Assembly: GCF_019968905.1 (NCBI RefSeq) | Contig: NZ_CP079946.1 | Span: forward strand, 6,421,356-6,485,355 | DNA from: Corallococcus sp. EGB | GTDB lineage: Bacteria; Myxococcota; Myxococcia; Myxococcales; Myxococcaceae | Length of the DNA stretch: 64,000 nucleotides | Reading direction: 5' to 3' | Shown here: piece after piece, positions 1-8,244 of the stretch | Layout: each line of letters starts with the position of its first letter | Numbering within the stretch: position 1 is the first letter of the stretch | Made by a program: the position numbers and the translations under genes | The notes under the pieces: generated by a model | What the model saw: the letters and a program-made list of their open reading frames with translations, nothing else | Database searches by the model: none | What the model was told of the DNA's origin: nothing

Positions 1-674
1 GGCTGTACGCGGGCCGCTTCAAGTCGCCCTTCCTCCAGCGCTCGCAGGAGTCGGCGTGGCAATTGCCCCTCCAGGCGCGCGGGCTGGTGGAGGACTACCT
101 CACGTCGACGAACGACCTGGGCGGCCGGCGACTGGGCGTCATGGGAGAGATGCGCCTCAAGCAGGCGTGGGGCCTGAAGCTGTCCGCGGGCCTCTTCCAG
201 GGCGGTGAGGACGCCATGGGGAAGCGGCTGAGCGAGGACGGCTCCGCGAGGCTGAGCATCCGCCCCTTCAAGTTCCTCACGCTGGGCACGAGCACGTACC
301 TGACGCAGGTGCTGGACGGGACGAAGCAGTACGCGACGGCGGCGGACGCGGAAGTGACGCTGTGGGGGCTGTCGGTGGTGGGCGAGGCGGCGGCGGGCCG
401 GCTGGCGTTGGGGCCGTTCCGGTCGCAGTCGGTGCTCGCCTATTGGACGGTGCCGGTGGGACGCCGGGGGTGGGCGGTGCAGCCGGTGGTGGGGGCGGAG
501 GCGCTGCAGTTGCAGGGCGGCATCCAGGCCCAGGGACACTCGATGACGGGGGGCTTCAACGTGTTGTTGGCGGATTCCTTCAAGGCGCAGGTCCAGGCGG
601 AGCGGGCGCTCCGGCCGGGGGATGTGGCGCCCGCGCTCGAGCTGTCCGTGCAGCTCGCCACCCGCTTCCGATGA
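1..674 (+). CDS. Outer-membrane porin, phosphate-selective O/P type (C-terminal part)
   Basis: The reading frame is open from the left edge (first full codon at position 3), so the N-terminus is missing and about 223 residues are visible. The protein consists of alternating short amphipathic segments (for example LKLSAGLF, LRVSIRPFK-like strands and a terminal LELSVQLATRFR), as in a 16-18 stranded beta barrel. It ends in an aromatic-Arg C-terminus close to the Phe-terminal signature of outer-membrane proteins. The segment YAGRFKSPF near the start resembles the conserved region of phosphate-selective porins OprO/OprP. Its stop codon overlaps or nearly abuts a VTC polyphosphate polymerase gene, which fits phosphate or polyphosphate uptake. 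Substrate specificity is inferred from family resemblance and context, not from binding residues. Confidence 0.7.
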   Translation, partial: LYAGRFKSPFLQRSQESAWQLPLQARGLVEDYLTSTNDLGGRRLGVMGEMRLKQAWGLKLSAGLFQGGEDAMGKRLSEDGSARLSIRPFKFLTLGTSTYLTQVLDGTKQYATAADAEVTLWGLSVVGEAAAGRLALGPFRSQSVLAYWTVPVGRRGWAVQPVVGAEALQLQGGIQAQGHSMTGGFNVLLADSFKAQVQAERALRPGDVAPALELSVQLATRFR

Positions 675-688
675 GGAGACTCCAGGAC

Positions 689-1408
689 ATGATCTCGTTC
701 GCGGAAGGCGAAGTGACGAAGTTGCGGCGTGAGTTCAAGCGCGTGCTGGAGGCCTCCGACGCGAAGGCGGTGTGCACGCGGCTGTCGCAGGAGCTGGGGG
801 GCTATCGGCCGCCGCCCACGCGCATCGTGTCGGTGTACTTCGACAAGCCGGGCTGTCCGCTGGCGCGGCGCGCGCTGCTCACGCCGGACGACTGCCTCAA
901 GGTGAGGACGAAGGAGTACTCGCCGGACGTGGGCGCCGCGGGCCGCGAGCGCGTTGTGCTGGAGGTGAAGCGCGAGCACCGGGGGCTCACGCAGAAGCGG
1001 CGCGTGTGGGTGCCGCGCGCGGAGCTGGGCCGGGCCCTGACGGGCGGCGTGAGCCTGTTGCCCCTCATCGCGGGGGGCAGCCTGACGCCGGTGCTGGCGG
1101 TGACGTACCGGCGGCACGTGTACCAGGTGTCGATGGAGTGGCGCGTGACGGTGGACCGGGACATCGGCTTCCACGCGGTGTCGCCGGAGCTGGCCCTTTC
1201 GCCCACGGCGCTGTCGGTGGAGCGGCTGGGGCTGCCCGCGTGGGAGGACTCGCGGGTGGTGGTGGAGGTGAAGCACCTCGGGGCGTCGTTGCCCGGGTGG
1301 CTGGCGGCCCTCAATCCGGGGGGCGCGCAGACATACAGCAAGTTCGCGGAGGGCATGGCGCGGGTACATGCCTTCACAACAGATGGCGTTGGGGTCGTAG
1401 GGGGTTAG
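689..1408 (+). CDS. VTC-domain polyphosphate polymerase-like protein
   Basis: The 239-residue protein matches the VTC catalytic domain (triphosphate-tunnel fold, CYTH-like) without the SPX domain of the yeast enzymes. Visible tunnel motifs in order: RREFK at 13-17, SVYFD, the basic LKVRTKEYSP, the ExK strand VVLEVKRE, the RLTVDR-like strand WRVTVDRD, the ExK strand VVVEVKH and the C-terminal YSKFAEGM motif. In the family these basic residues line a tunnel that binds nucleotide and the growing phosphate chain. I chose ATG 689 because AGGAG lies 10 bases upstream. An ATG at 671, overlapping the porin stop as ATGA, would add six residues but has no ribosome-binding site. The next gene starts six bases after the stop. 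Bacterial VTC proteins often pair with DUF4956 proteins, as here. Confidence 0.85.
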   Translation: MISFAEGEVTKLRREFKRVLEASDAKAVCTRLSQELGGYRPPPTRIVSVYFDKPGCPLARRALLTPDDCLKVRTKEYSPDVGAAGRERVVLEVKREHRGLTQKRRVWVPRAELGRALTGGVSLLPLIAGGSLTPVLAVTYRRHVYQVSMEWRVTVDRDIGFHAVSPELALSPTALSVERLGLPAWEDSRVVVEVKHLGASLPGWLAALNPGGAQTYSKFAEGMARVHAFTTDGVGVVGG

Positions 1409-1414
1409 GGCACC

Positions 1415-3127
1415 GTGTTCATCGATTTCGAAGGCATTGACGGCAGCGGCAAGACGACGCTGTCCAACCTGCTCGCGTCCCGGCTGAAGCGGCTGGGCTA
1501 CAAGGTCGCGCACGCACGCGAGGGGGGCGAGCTGCAGTCGCCCACCGCGCGGCGCATCCGCGAGCTGACGCGCGACGCGAAGCTGTTGGAGATGAGTCCA
1601 CGCGCTGAGTTCTTCCTGAACCTGGCCCGCGACGCGCAGCAGTTGGAGGAGGTCATCGCGCCCGCGCTGAAGCGGGGCGAGGTGTGCATCACCGACCGGT
1701 ATCTGTACTCGCAGCTCGCGCTGACGGGCGGTGGGCGGGGCCTGAAGGAGGCGCAGCTGTTGCCCGCGTGCGAGCTGGCGTCGCAGGGGCTGTGGCCGGA
1801 CCTGGTCATCCTGGTGGACGTGGACCCGGATCTCGCGCGGCTGCGCAAGCGGCTGGGCAAGGTGCAGAGCGGCAAGGTGAACGACGCGGACAGCCGCAAG
1901 GGCCTCGTCGGCGCGGGGCTGGCGGTGCGCGTGCGTGAGGCGTTCCTGGCGCAGGCCCGGAAGGATCCGGCGCGGTGGATCATCCTGGAGAACAATGATC
2001 AGCCGCTGCGAGTGCTGGAGCAGCGCCTGGTGGAGGCCGTGGTGGCGCGGCTGGAGGGCCGCGAGCAGCCGGTGCAGCGGCTGGTCCCCGCCCCTCCCCC
2101 GCCGATGCCGGGCGTGGCGTCGGTGGACGACGTGGAGGAGCGGTTCTTCCGGGCGGTGGACGGCCTGGAGGCGCGCGAGCCGCAGCTGGCGGCGTGGCTG
2201 CTCAACGGCATTCCGGGGCTGCCCGCGCACCAGCGCCGGGTGGCGTACGCGGAGCGGTTGCCGGGGCTGGTCGCTCGCAGCCTGAATGGACTGGATGACG
2301 ACACGTCGTGGACGCTGCGCGAGGTGCTGGCGCCAAGTGTGCCGGTGGACGTGGCGGAGGGTCTGGGGTTCGTGACGTCGCCGCGCTCGCACGCGCTGCG
2401 GCAGCGGCTGTACGCCCCGGCGCCGGCGGCGGTGCTGGAGGGGCTCAAGCGCCAGGACTCGCCGGAAGCGTGGGCGCTGCGCGAGCGCGGCGTGAGGGAC
2501 GGGCACCTGGCGGCGGTGCTGCTGGGCCTGGCCGGCGTGGACGGCGAGGAGTCCTGGGTGCTCCGCGAGGCGGGCATGCAGCGCAAGCTGTACACGGAGG
2601 TGGCGCGCAGCCTGGGCGGCCTGACCACGGAGCGCGCGGAGGCCCTGCGCGAGGCGCTGATTCCGCACGACCGGCTGGCGGTGCTGAAGAGCACCACGGG
2701 GCTGGAGACGCCGGTGGCGGTGGGGTTGCGCGAGCAACTGGAGAAGGGAGCGCTGAAGCTGGTGCTGCGCTCGCTGACGGGCGTGGACACGCCGCGGGCC
2801 TGGGCGATGCGCGAGCGGGGTGTGCAGTCCACCAAGGAGGCGTTGGACTCCGTGGACGGGATGGACTCGCCGCGCGCGTGGAAGCTGCGGGCCTCCGCGG
2901 CGCGCCGGTGGCCGGCGACGGTGGTGTCGTCGATGAGGGGGCTGCCGCTGGTGGCGGAGACGCGGGCGCTGCTGGACCGCATCCTGGAGGAGCAGCCCGG
3001 GAAGCTGCCGGTGCTGCGCAACGCGTACGCGGTGGTGGCGCACGCCCGGGCGCTGGAGCACGCGCAGCGGCCGGCGCGGGCCCTGGCGGAGATGCTGAGC
3101 GTGGACGCCGGGCGGCAGGAGGCATGA
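1415..3127 (+). CDS. Thymidylate-kinase-like P-loop kinase fused to a helical-repeat domain
   Basis: Residues 1 to about 212 resemble dTMP kinase. Walker A is GIDGSGKT at 7-14, the DRY motif is at 94-96 (ITDRYLYSQLAL), and the hydrophobic strand LVILVDVDPDLA precedes an Arg/Lys-rich lid (RLRKRLG). A proline-rich linker (PAPPPPMPG) follows. Residues from about 240 to 560 are not part of any normal dTMP kinase. They form about nine degenerate units of roughly 30-40 residues with the pattern GLD..xAWxLRE...., probably HEAT/ARM-like helical pairs. Ordinary dTMP kinases are about 210 residues long, so this is more than twice that. The start is GTG, six bases after the VTC stop. In this operon the substrate may be a nucleotide or phosphate compound other than dTMP. 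The kinase fold is clear, the substrate is not. Confidence 0.75.
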   Translation: MFIDFEGIDGSGKTTLSNLLASRLKRLGYKVAHAREGGELQSPTARRIRELTRDAKLLEMSPRAEFFLNLARDAQQLEEVIAPALKRGEVCITDRYLYSQLALTGGGRGLKEAQLLPACELASQGLWPDLVILVDVDPDLARLRKRLGKVQSGKVNDADSRKGLVGAGLAVRVREAFLAQARKDPARWIILENNDQPLRVLEQRLVEAVVARLEGREQPVQRLVPAPPPPMPGVASVDDVEERFFRAVDGLEAREPQLAAWLLNGIPGLPAHQRRVAYAERLPGLVARSLNGLDDDTSWTLREVLAPSVPVDVAEGLGFVTSPRSHALRQRLYAPAPAAVLEGLKRQDSPEAWALRERGVRDGHLAAVLLGLAGVDGEESWVLREAGMQRKLYTEVARSLGGLTTERAEALREALIPHDRLAVLKSTTGLETPVAVGLREQLEKGALKLVLRSLTGVDTPRAWAMRERGVQSTKEALDSVDGMDSPRAWKLRASAARRWPATVVSSMRGLPLVAETRALLDRILEEQPGKLPVLRNAYAVVAHARALEHAQRPARALAEMLSVDAGRQEA

Positions 3128-3843
3128 CGTCCATGGAGGGTCCATTCGGAGCGTTGTTCCAGGACGTGGAGCAGGAGCTGTCGGCCCTGTCGATGGGGTC
3201 CATCCTCCCCCGGCTGGTGGCGGCGGCGCTGATTGGCGCGCTGTTGTCGTCGCGGCCGTGGCGGATGTTGACGGGCAAGCCGCTGCCGAAGGTGGAGATG
3301 GTGCAGGCGCAGATCCTGCTCTGCGCGGCGGCGGCGGTGATTACGGCGGTGATTGGCAACAGCGTGGCGAAGGCGTTCGGGCTGGTGGGCCTGGGCGGGT
3401 TCGTGCGGTTCCGCTCGGGGCTGAAGGACCCGAGGGACGCGGCCATCCTGTTCCTGGTGATTGGCCTGGGCATGGCGTGTGGCCACGGGAACCTGGTGGT
3501 GGCGCTCGTGGGCACGGGGTTCGTGGCGACGCTGCTCTTCTTGCTGGACCTGTTCGAGAAGAAGGCCATGGCGACGAAGGACGCGAAGCAGCGGCTGGTG
3601 GTGTCCGCGCAGGCGGACGACCTGGTGTGCGCGGAGGCCACGCTGAGGGCGGCGCTGGGGGAGCGCAACGTGCTGGTGAAGAGCTGCGCGATGGACTTCT
3701 CCGCGCGGCGGGTGGAGCTGGAAGTGGAGGAGCCGGAGCCTGGAAGCCTGGCGGCGGCATTGGGACGGACGGAAGGGGCGCCCTTGCGGGGCCTGCGGTG
3801 GACGGCGGTGAGCGCGAAGGGCGCGCGGGAGGAGCTGGTATGA
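3124..3843 (+). CDS. DUF4956 family membrane protein
   Basis: The 239-residue protein starts at an ATG overlapping the kinase stop as ATGA. It has four predicted membrane segments in its first 140 residues: LPRLVAAALIGALLSS, a second starting AQILLCAAAAVITAVIG, AAILFLVIGLGMACG, and LVVALVGTGFVATLLFLLDLF. Between segments 2 and 3 is the family signature VRFRSGLKDPRDAA. The C-terminal 90 residues are soluble and mixed alpha/beta. This layout matches DUF4956, a family of unknown activity that frequently lies beside VTC-domain proteins. I infer an inner-membrane partner of the polyphosphate polymerase, perhaps for export or localisation. Coupling to the genes on both sides by ATGA overlaps implies equal expression. 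Confidence 0.8.
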   Translation: MTSMEGPFGALFQDVEQELSALSMGSILPRLVAAALIGALLSSRPWRMLTGKPLPKVEMVQAQILLCAAAAVITAVIGNSVAKAFGLVGLGGFVRFRSGLKDPRDAAILFLVIGLGMACGHGNLVVALVGTGFVATLLFLLDLFEKKAMATKDAKQRLVVSAQADDLVCAEATLRAALGERNVLVKSCAMDFSARRVELEVEEPEPGSLAAALGRTEGAPLRGLRWTAVSAKGAREELV

Positions 3844-4649
3844 AGTTCAGGAAGCTGGCGGTGCTGTTCGCGGCATGCGGGGCGCTCGCCGCCTGTGGGG
3901 GTGGCGGAGGCAGTCTGCCCAAGGGGAATGATCCGGGCGCGCCCACGACGAATCCGGACGGTTCAGTGGACCTGCCTGGCAACGCGGTGGACCCCGACAA
4001 GGGCGGCGGCACGAAGCCGGATCAACAGGCGGAGATGACGACGCTCTGGCCGCTGACCACGGGCTCCACGTGGACCTACCGCATCACCGACGACGTGGAA
4101 GGCGTCTTCAACAAGGTGGTGACGGTGCAGGGCCCGGAGACGGTGCCGGGCACGACGATGTCCGCGGTGAAGGTGCACAGCCGGCAGGACCGCACGAAGT
4201 CCGGCACGGTCTACGAAGAGAACTCCTGGCAGTTGGAGCTGACCAACGGGCTGGTGGTGCGCCTGCGCGAGGAGGACATCCTGGACGGGCTGCCCTCGAA
4301 GGCGACGACCTGGTCCCCGGCGATGATGAAGTCCCTGGCGACGATGCCGGCCTCCGTGCCCTGGGAGCACCAGGACCAGGTGCGGGAGCTGATCACCTAC
4401 GCGGCGGGCGGAACGGAGGGGAAGGACCCGAAGTACGTCTGGAAGGTGCTGGAGAAGGACGTCACGGTGACGACGCCCGCGGGCACGTTCACCAATGCCA
4501 TCAAGGTCCTGCGCGACAAGCTGAAAAAGAACGGCGAGGTGAAGGAGGAGAAGTCACGCACCTACTGGCTGGTTCCCGGCGTGGGCAAGGTCCGCGAGGA
4601 GGGCGAACGGCTGGAGGAGCTGCTGTCCTACGACGTGAAGAAGTCGTAG
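3840..4649 (+). CDS. Secreted lipoprotein of unknown function
   Basis: The 269-residue protein begins with a lipoprotein signal: basic MKFRK, a hydrophobic stretch and lipobox LAAC with Cys at residue 19. A Gly run follows, then a Pro/Asp/Gly-rich linker to about residue 60. The globular part (about 65-265) is rich in beta strands and contains TTGSTWTYRI near its start and GTFTNAIKVL and YWLVPGVGKVREE near its end. This resembles lipoproteins with a repeated strand core that read as 'W.Y' and 'G.GxV' motifs, but I cannot name a family with certainty. It is the last gene of the operon, overlapping the DUF4956 stop as ATGA, and a terminator follows. Expected location: periplasm or outer membrane. 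Confidence 0.75.
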   Translation: MKFRKLAVLFAACGALAACGGGGGSLPKGNDPGAPTTNPDGSVDLPGNAVDPDKGGGTKPDQQAEMTTLWPLTTGSTWTYRITDDVEGVFNKVVTVQGPETVPGTTMSAVKVHSRQDRTKSGTVYEENSWQLELTNGLVVRLREEDILDGLPSKATTWSPAMMKSLATMPASVPWEHQDQVRELITYAAGGTEGKDPKYVWKVLEKDVTVTTPAGTFTNAIKVLRDKLKKNGEVKEEKSRTYWLVPGVGKVREEGERLEELLSYDVKKS

Positions 4650-4675
4650 GTCGCTGATTCATCTGGATGGGATTG

Positions 4676-4722
4676 AGGCCCGGGTTGGCGCGAGGGACGC
4701 GCTGGCCCGGGCCTTCGTTTTC
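4676..4722 (+). terminator. Rho-independent-like terminator of the porin-VTC operon
   Basis: AGGCCCGGG (4676-4684) pairs with CCCGGGCCT (4706-4714) around a partly pairing GC-rich loop. It is followed by a T-rich TCGTTTTC tract. It lies 27 bases after the lipoprotein stop and marks the boundary to the AT-richer toxin debris on the right. Confidence 0.75.
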
Positions 4723-4790
4723 GACTCTAGAAAGCGCGATCGATCAACATAGCAAATCTCAACCAACCCCACCGAAACAGCGTCACTACA

Positions 4791-5195
4791 TCAATCAACA
4801 AGCCCCTCATAAATAGGCCCCACCCAATATTCACCAGACACCAGCACCTCTCCCCTGCGCGCAAGACGCCTCGTATCCTCCTTCATCAAAAACACAACCT
4901 TCGGAACACAAGCCACAAGAATTCCGTACGCGATCGCAAACCCCCCCCCCATTAGGCTCTTGGCCGTCTCACTCATCCCTGAATCCAACTGTTTCACGAG
5001 CGCCAAGACAAATGCCCCAAGCAGCACAGGATCAATCTCCACTTCATCAGAAACAATCTCACCAACACCACTCTCAATCCCCACCGCCTCCTCCAAGGCT
5101 CGCACCTGAGAAACAAAAAGCCGAGCCATTCTAAGCGATGGATTCCACACCACACTATCTTGCCACTGGAAAAGCACCCCCACATCTACCTCCAT
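4791..5195 (-). CDS. Putative immunity protein of orphan RHS tip 1
   Basis: The 134-residue protein starts at ATG 5195, overlapping the end of the RHS tip gene by 10 bases. That tail-to-head overlap is the usual arrangement of a polymorphic toxin and its immunity gene. The sequence is acidic, with a glycine/hydrophobic centre (GGGFAIAYGILVACVPKVVF) that could be buried or membrane-associated. I do not recognise a named immunity family. Base composition is much lower in GC than the operon to the left, as is common for horizontally exchanged toxin cassettes. A run of ten G (coding strand) lies inside the gene. Function is inferred purely from position. Confidence 0.6.
   Translation of the reverse strand: MEVDVGVLFQWQDSVVWNPSLRMARLFVSQVRALEEAVGIESGVGEIVSDEVEIDPVLLGAFVLALVKQLDSGMSETAKSLMGGGFAIAYGILVACVPKVVFLMKEDTRRLARRGEVLVSGEYWVGPIYEGLVD
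4941..4950 (-). repeat. Homopolymer G10 tract inside the immunity gene
   Basis: Ten consecutive C on the + strand (ten G on the coding strand) encode Met-Gly-Gly-Gly in the middle of the putative immunity gene. At the present length the frame is open. Gain or loss of one base would truncate the protein. Confidence 0.9.
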
Positions 5196-6781
5196 CGAAT
5201 CCGTATTTCGACATTTGGATACTGTTCCCGAAGAACATCTACAGCAGCCTCGATAGCACTCCTAAACTCAGGCGTAACCGGATCTGTAAAATCCAACCCC
5301 ACAGGAGCGTTTTCATATCCCGGCAATTGCCGTCTTGCCATGATATATTTCTCAATTTTCCCGTCCTCTCCAAAGAGGTGTCGTTCTGCCCACGCAGCAG
5401 GGTCTGGCTCCATGCCACCACCAGCCGACTTCCTCTCCCAAAGGACTCCCTCCTCAATACGATCAATATCAGTGATTCTGTTTCCGGTAGCAGGATCATA
5501 CACATCATGATCAACCGCCCCCTCATAGGGTGGCTGGGTTACGTTCTTAGGCTTTTTAGGTGGGAGATTTTTTGCCTTGTGTTCGGCAGCTCCCTTCCAC
5601 GGCCTATTCTTACCCATCTGCAGGGGCTGAGAAGAATCCGCCAGAGTTTCTACGCCCTCAAGCGTGCTCAGGGAGCCCTTGGGAATACCTGCGTGAACCA
5701 AAGGTGGGCCAGGATGATTGAAGTTCGCAAGATTCGCAAGCGCACGTTCAATACTAACCCTCGCACCATGAGTTTCCAGGAGAGAATCAACGACTGTCAG
5801 CGCCGTTGCGGGCAGTTTTTTGCCACACGCACGAGTAAACTCCTCCGTCAGAACGCTAGTCTCAGCCAAATAGCAGTAACTAGCCGTCTCCTTGAAGTCG
5901 TCACCGGTGGTGACAATTGACATCTTAAACGCATATTCCGGCCCATTCGACAGATAATCCAACGTGGCAAGCCTGGCCCACTCTTGCTCAATCCTACGTT
6001 TGCGCGACCTGTCGTAACTCCAGTCCTCGTTAAAAGCACCTAGAACAACAGTCTCGTCAGAGAAGAGTGTAGTCAGGTCTTTAACCAGCGGTCGAGAAAG
6101 CCACATCGAGCCATTGACAAAACCAACAGCCGCCCCGTTAATACTTTCACCCATCGCACTCCAGCAACTTCCCCTCCAAATACATGTTCCTTGAGGGTCG
6201 GTATATCTGAGCGGATTCCCGCGAACATAGAGCCAAGGACCCAACTCATTTGGAGTAGCCAGGAAAGCGTCCGCCGCAGTCGGATCTTGCGACAAGAACC
6301 TTCCTGTCACCGAGTCATACCAACGCTGCTGGGCGTACGTCAGTCCCGCTTCCGCATCCCACGCGTGCCCCGTGTATCCGAGGCTGGACTGAGTGGATGC
6401 TGGAGCCGTATCGTCGCGATAATTACCCCAGGCGTCATACCGGTGCTGGCTACTTGCGTCGGCCGCGTAGCGCCCCACCGCACTGCCCAAACCATCATGA
6501 GCAATCCGTTCGGCGCCCACCGCTACTGCCATCCCTCCGCCGTGAGTGTAGAGCAGCGCGGGCTGTCCTGCCAAGCGTTCCTCCACCAGCGCGCCACCGG
6601 CCCATAGGTATGTCGACGTCCGAGCACCCGTCGTCCTCTCCACGCGCAGGCCGTCCCAGCCGTACTGGTATTGCGTCGTGACGCTGCCGCCCTCCCCTTG
6701 CATTTCGGGAACGACCGTCACCTTCGTCAGACGCCCTGCCGCATCCCAGCCGTAGGTCTTGCCGCCGCTTCCGCGCTGCTC
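5186..6781 (-). pseudogene. Orphan RHS C-terminal module (tip 1) with PD-(D/E)xK-like nuclease toxin
   Basis: The frame carries the last part of an RHS core and a unique tip. Its 5' end is cut by IS66 copy A at 6781/6782. The core part (about 6200-6781) contains the YD-type repeats (GKTYGWDAAGRL, YQYGWDGLRVERT), GLGSAVGRY, and the closing block GRFLSQDP...RGNPLRYTDPQG. It closely matches 21450-22030 of the full-length RHS gene in this window. The tip (about 340 residues) ends in a domain with ITDIDRIEEG and LWERKS. The Asp plus ExK (codons at 5429-5437) resemble the active site of restriction-endonuclease-fold toxins. There is no start codon, promoter or signal peptide left, so it is probably silent unless recombined onto a full RHS gene. 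The overlapping downstream gene is its likely immunity gene. Confidence 0.8.
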
Positions 6782-6851
6782 GTAACCGTCCGGCCAACGA
6801 CGTGCCGTGAGGGATTGCTGGGGTAGCGGGGCGCGGCGGACGCTGCTGGGC

Positions 6852-7166
6852 ATGGCGAAGCAGGTGGAGAAGCCGGAGTGGGCGCGCATCGCGGAGGCCT
6901 TTGAGGCGAGCGGGCAGACGCAGCGGGAGTTCGCGTTGGCGCACGGCATGCGGCTGAGCACGTTGCAGTCGTGGGTGTACCGGCATCGGCGGTCCGCTCC
7001 ATCGCGAGCGGAAGCCGTGCGGCTGTTGCCGGTGCGAGTGGCGAGCGCCCCCGCGGCGCCGGAGTCCCTGCTGGAGGTGGTGGCCACGAGCGGAGCGCGG
7101 GTGCGATTCGCGGTAGGCACCGACGTGGCGTACGTGGCCCGGCTCGTCGCCGCGTTGGGGCGCTGA
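6852..7166 (+). CDS. tnpA: IS66 OrfA (TnpA) of copy A
   Basis: The 104-residue basic protein has a helix-turn-helix (WARIAEAFEASGQTQREFALAHGMRLSTLQSWVYRHRR). It is the small DNA-binding OrfA product that accompanies IS66 transposases. It ends four bases before tnpB. Copy A has one extra codon compared with copies B and C (residues near LLEVV). The start ATG at 6852 is preferred over the upstream in-frame TTG/GTG codons that would read through the inverted repeat. Confidence 0.8.
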   Translation: MAKQVEKPEWARIAEAFEASGQTQREFALAHGMRLSTLQSWVYRHRRSAPSRAEAVRLLPVRVASAPAAPESLLEVVATSGARVRFAVGTDVAYVARLVAALGR

Positions 7167-7170
7167 AGCG

Positions 7171-7536
7171 ATGTTCGCCCTGCCTGCGTCGGTGCGCGTG
7201 GTGCTGGCGGTGGAGCCGGTGGACATGCGCAAGTCGATTGACGGCCTCATGGCGCTGGTGCGCGGCGCATGGGGCGAGGACGTCTACTCGGGGCACCTCT
7301 TCGCCTTCGTCTCCAGGCGGGGCGACCGCATCAAGGTACTGACGTGGAGCCGGGGCGGCTTCGTGCTGCTGTACAAGCGGCTGGAGACGGGCCACTTCCG
7401 GCTGCCGCCGGTGGACGCGGGCGCGCAGGCGGTGACGCTGGACGCCACGCAGTTGGCCATGCTGCTGGACGGCATCGACGTGGCCCAGGTGAGGCGCCAG
7501 CCCGCCTGGACGCCTCCCGGGCGTCCGGGCACCTGA
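7171..7536 (+). CDS. tnpB: IS66 accessory protein TnpB (Orf2), copy A
   Basis: The 121-residue protein has the canonical IS66 Orf2 features: a start at VVLAVEPVDMRKSIDGL, then the HLFAFVSRRGDRIKVLTWSRGGFVLLYKRLE core. TnpB is required with TnpA and TnpC for IS66 transposition, but its biochemical role is not defined. It lies between tnpA (four bases) and tnpC (46 bases). Val and His replace the Met and Arg seen at two positions in copies B and C, so copy A is a diverged, older copy. Confidence 0.9.
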   Translation: MFALPASVRVVLAVEPVDMRKSIDGLMALVRGAWGEDVYSGHLFAFVSRRGDRIKVLTWSRGGFVLLYKRLETGHFRLPPVDAGAQAVTLDATQLAMLLDGIDVAQVRRQPAWTPPGRPGT

Positions 7537-8087
7537 CGTGCCCGGCCCGGGACACGGCGCGGCGGCGGGGTGTTGAAGCCCGGTGCCCCGTGAGCTTCCC
7601 CAAGACCACTTCTGCCCCTGGCGCGAAGAGGCCGAAGAGCTCAAGGAGCGCCTGACGTCGCTGGAGGCGAAGATGGCGGCGCTGGAGCGTCACGTCTTCG
7701 GCAGGAGGACGGAGAAGCTGCCGACGGTGGCCGCCGAGTTGCGTGGAGCCACGGACTCGACGGCGGCCCAGGCCGAGGCCGCGAAAGAGAAGCGGCAAGA
7801 GAGAGCCGCCCGCAAGGCCGAGGGGGCCCCGGCGCGGGAGATTCGCCACGCGGTGCCGGCCGAGGAGCGCCACTGCCCGGCGTGCGGCAGCGAGGACTTG
7901 AGGCCCCTGGGCAAGGGCAAAACCTCGGTGGTGTACGAGTACGTGCCCGCCCGCTTCGAGAAGCAGGTGCACGTGCAGGAGGTGCTGGCGTGCGCGTGCG
8001 GCCGGGGCGTCGTCACCGCCCCGCCTCCGGCCCGGGTGGTGGACAGGGGCGAGTACGGCCCGGGCTTTCTCTCCCACGTGGTGACGT

Positions 8088-8094
8088 CCAAGTG
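8088..8094. repeat. 7-bp target-site duplication of the IS21 element
   Basis: CCAAGTG occurs immediately left of the IS21 element (8088-8094) and again immediately right of it (10807-10813). Intact IS66 copies have it once. This defines the insertion point inside tnpC. Confidence 0.9.
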
Positions 8095-8100
8095 TGTCGT

Positions 8101-8190
8101 AGCTCGGCGTAACAGGTCCTCCGGAGTTCGGCGAACCCGGTCGGGGTGAGTTCGGCCAAACCGGTCCGCACCGGTTCGGCCAACCCGGTC
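8101..8190 (+). repeat. IS21 left-end repeat array (four 18-mers)
   Basis: Four copies of the motif GTTCGGCNAACCCGGTC lie at 8101-8118, 8125-8142, 8149-8166 and 8173-8190. The spacing from start to start is a regular 24 bp. The outermost is the most diverged. They are presumed IstA binding sites. Confidence 0.88.
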
Positions 8191-8244
8191 CCCCGGGCGT
8201 CCCGCCGACAGGCCACGCTGGCTTCCCTTGGAAAGGGAAGTGGC

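Noticed and set aside
440-3145. 901-codon open frame on the - strand opposite the polyphosphate operon
   Set aside because: The product is Arg/His/Gln-rich low complexity, and the + strand carries recognisable VTC and kinase motifs. Long opposite-strand frames are a known artefact of GC-biased third positions.
5138-5920. 260-codon + strand frame across RHS tip 1
   Set aside because: It lies antisense to the recognisable RHS tip and nuclease domain and has no known features.
6807-6851. Longer tnpA start in IS66 copy A
   Set aside because: The added residues would be encoded by the terminal inverted repeat region and the sequence shows no ribosome-binding site there. The ATG at 6852 is shared by all copies.
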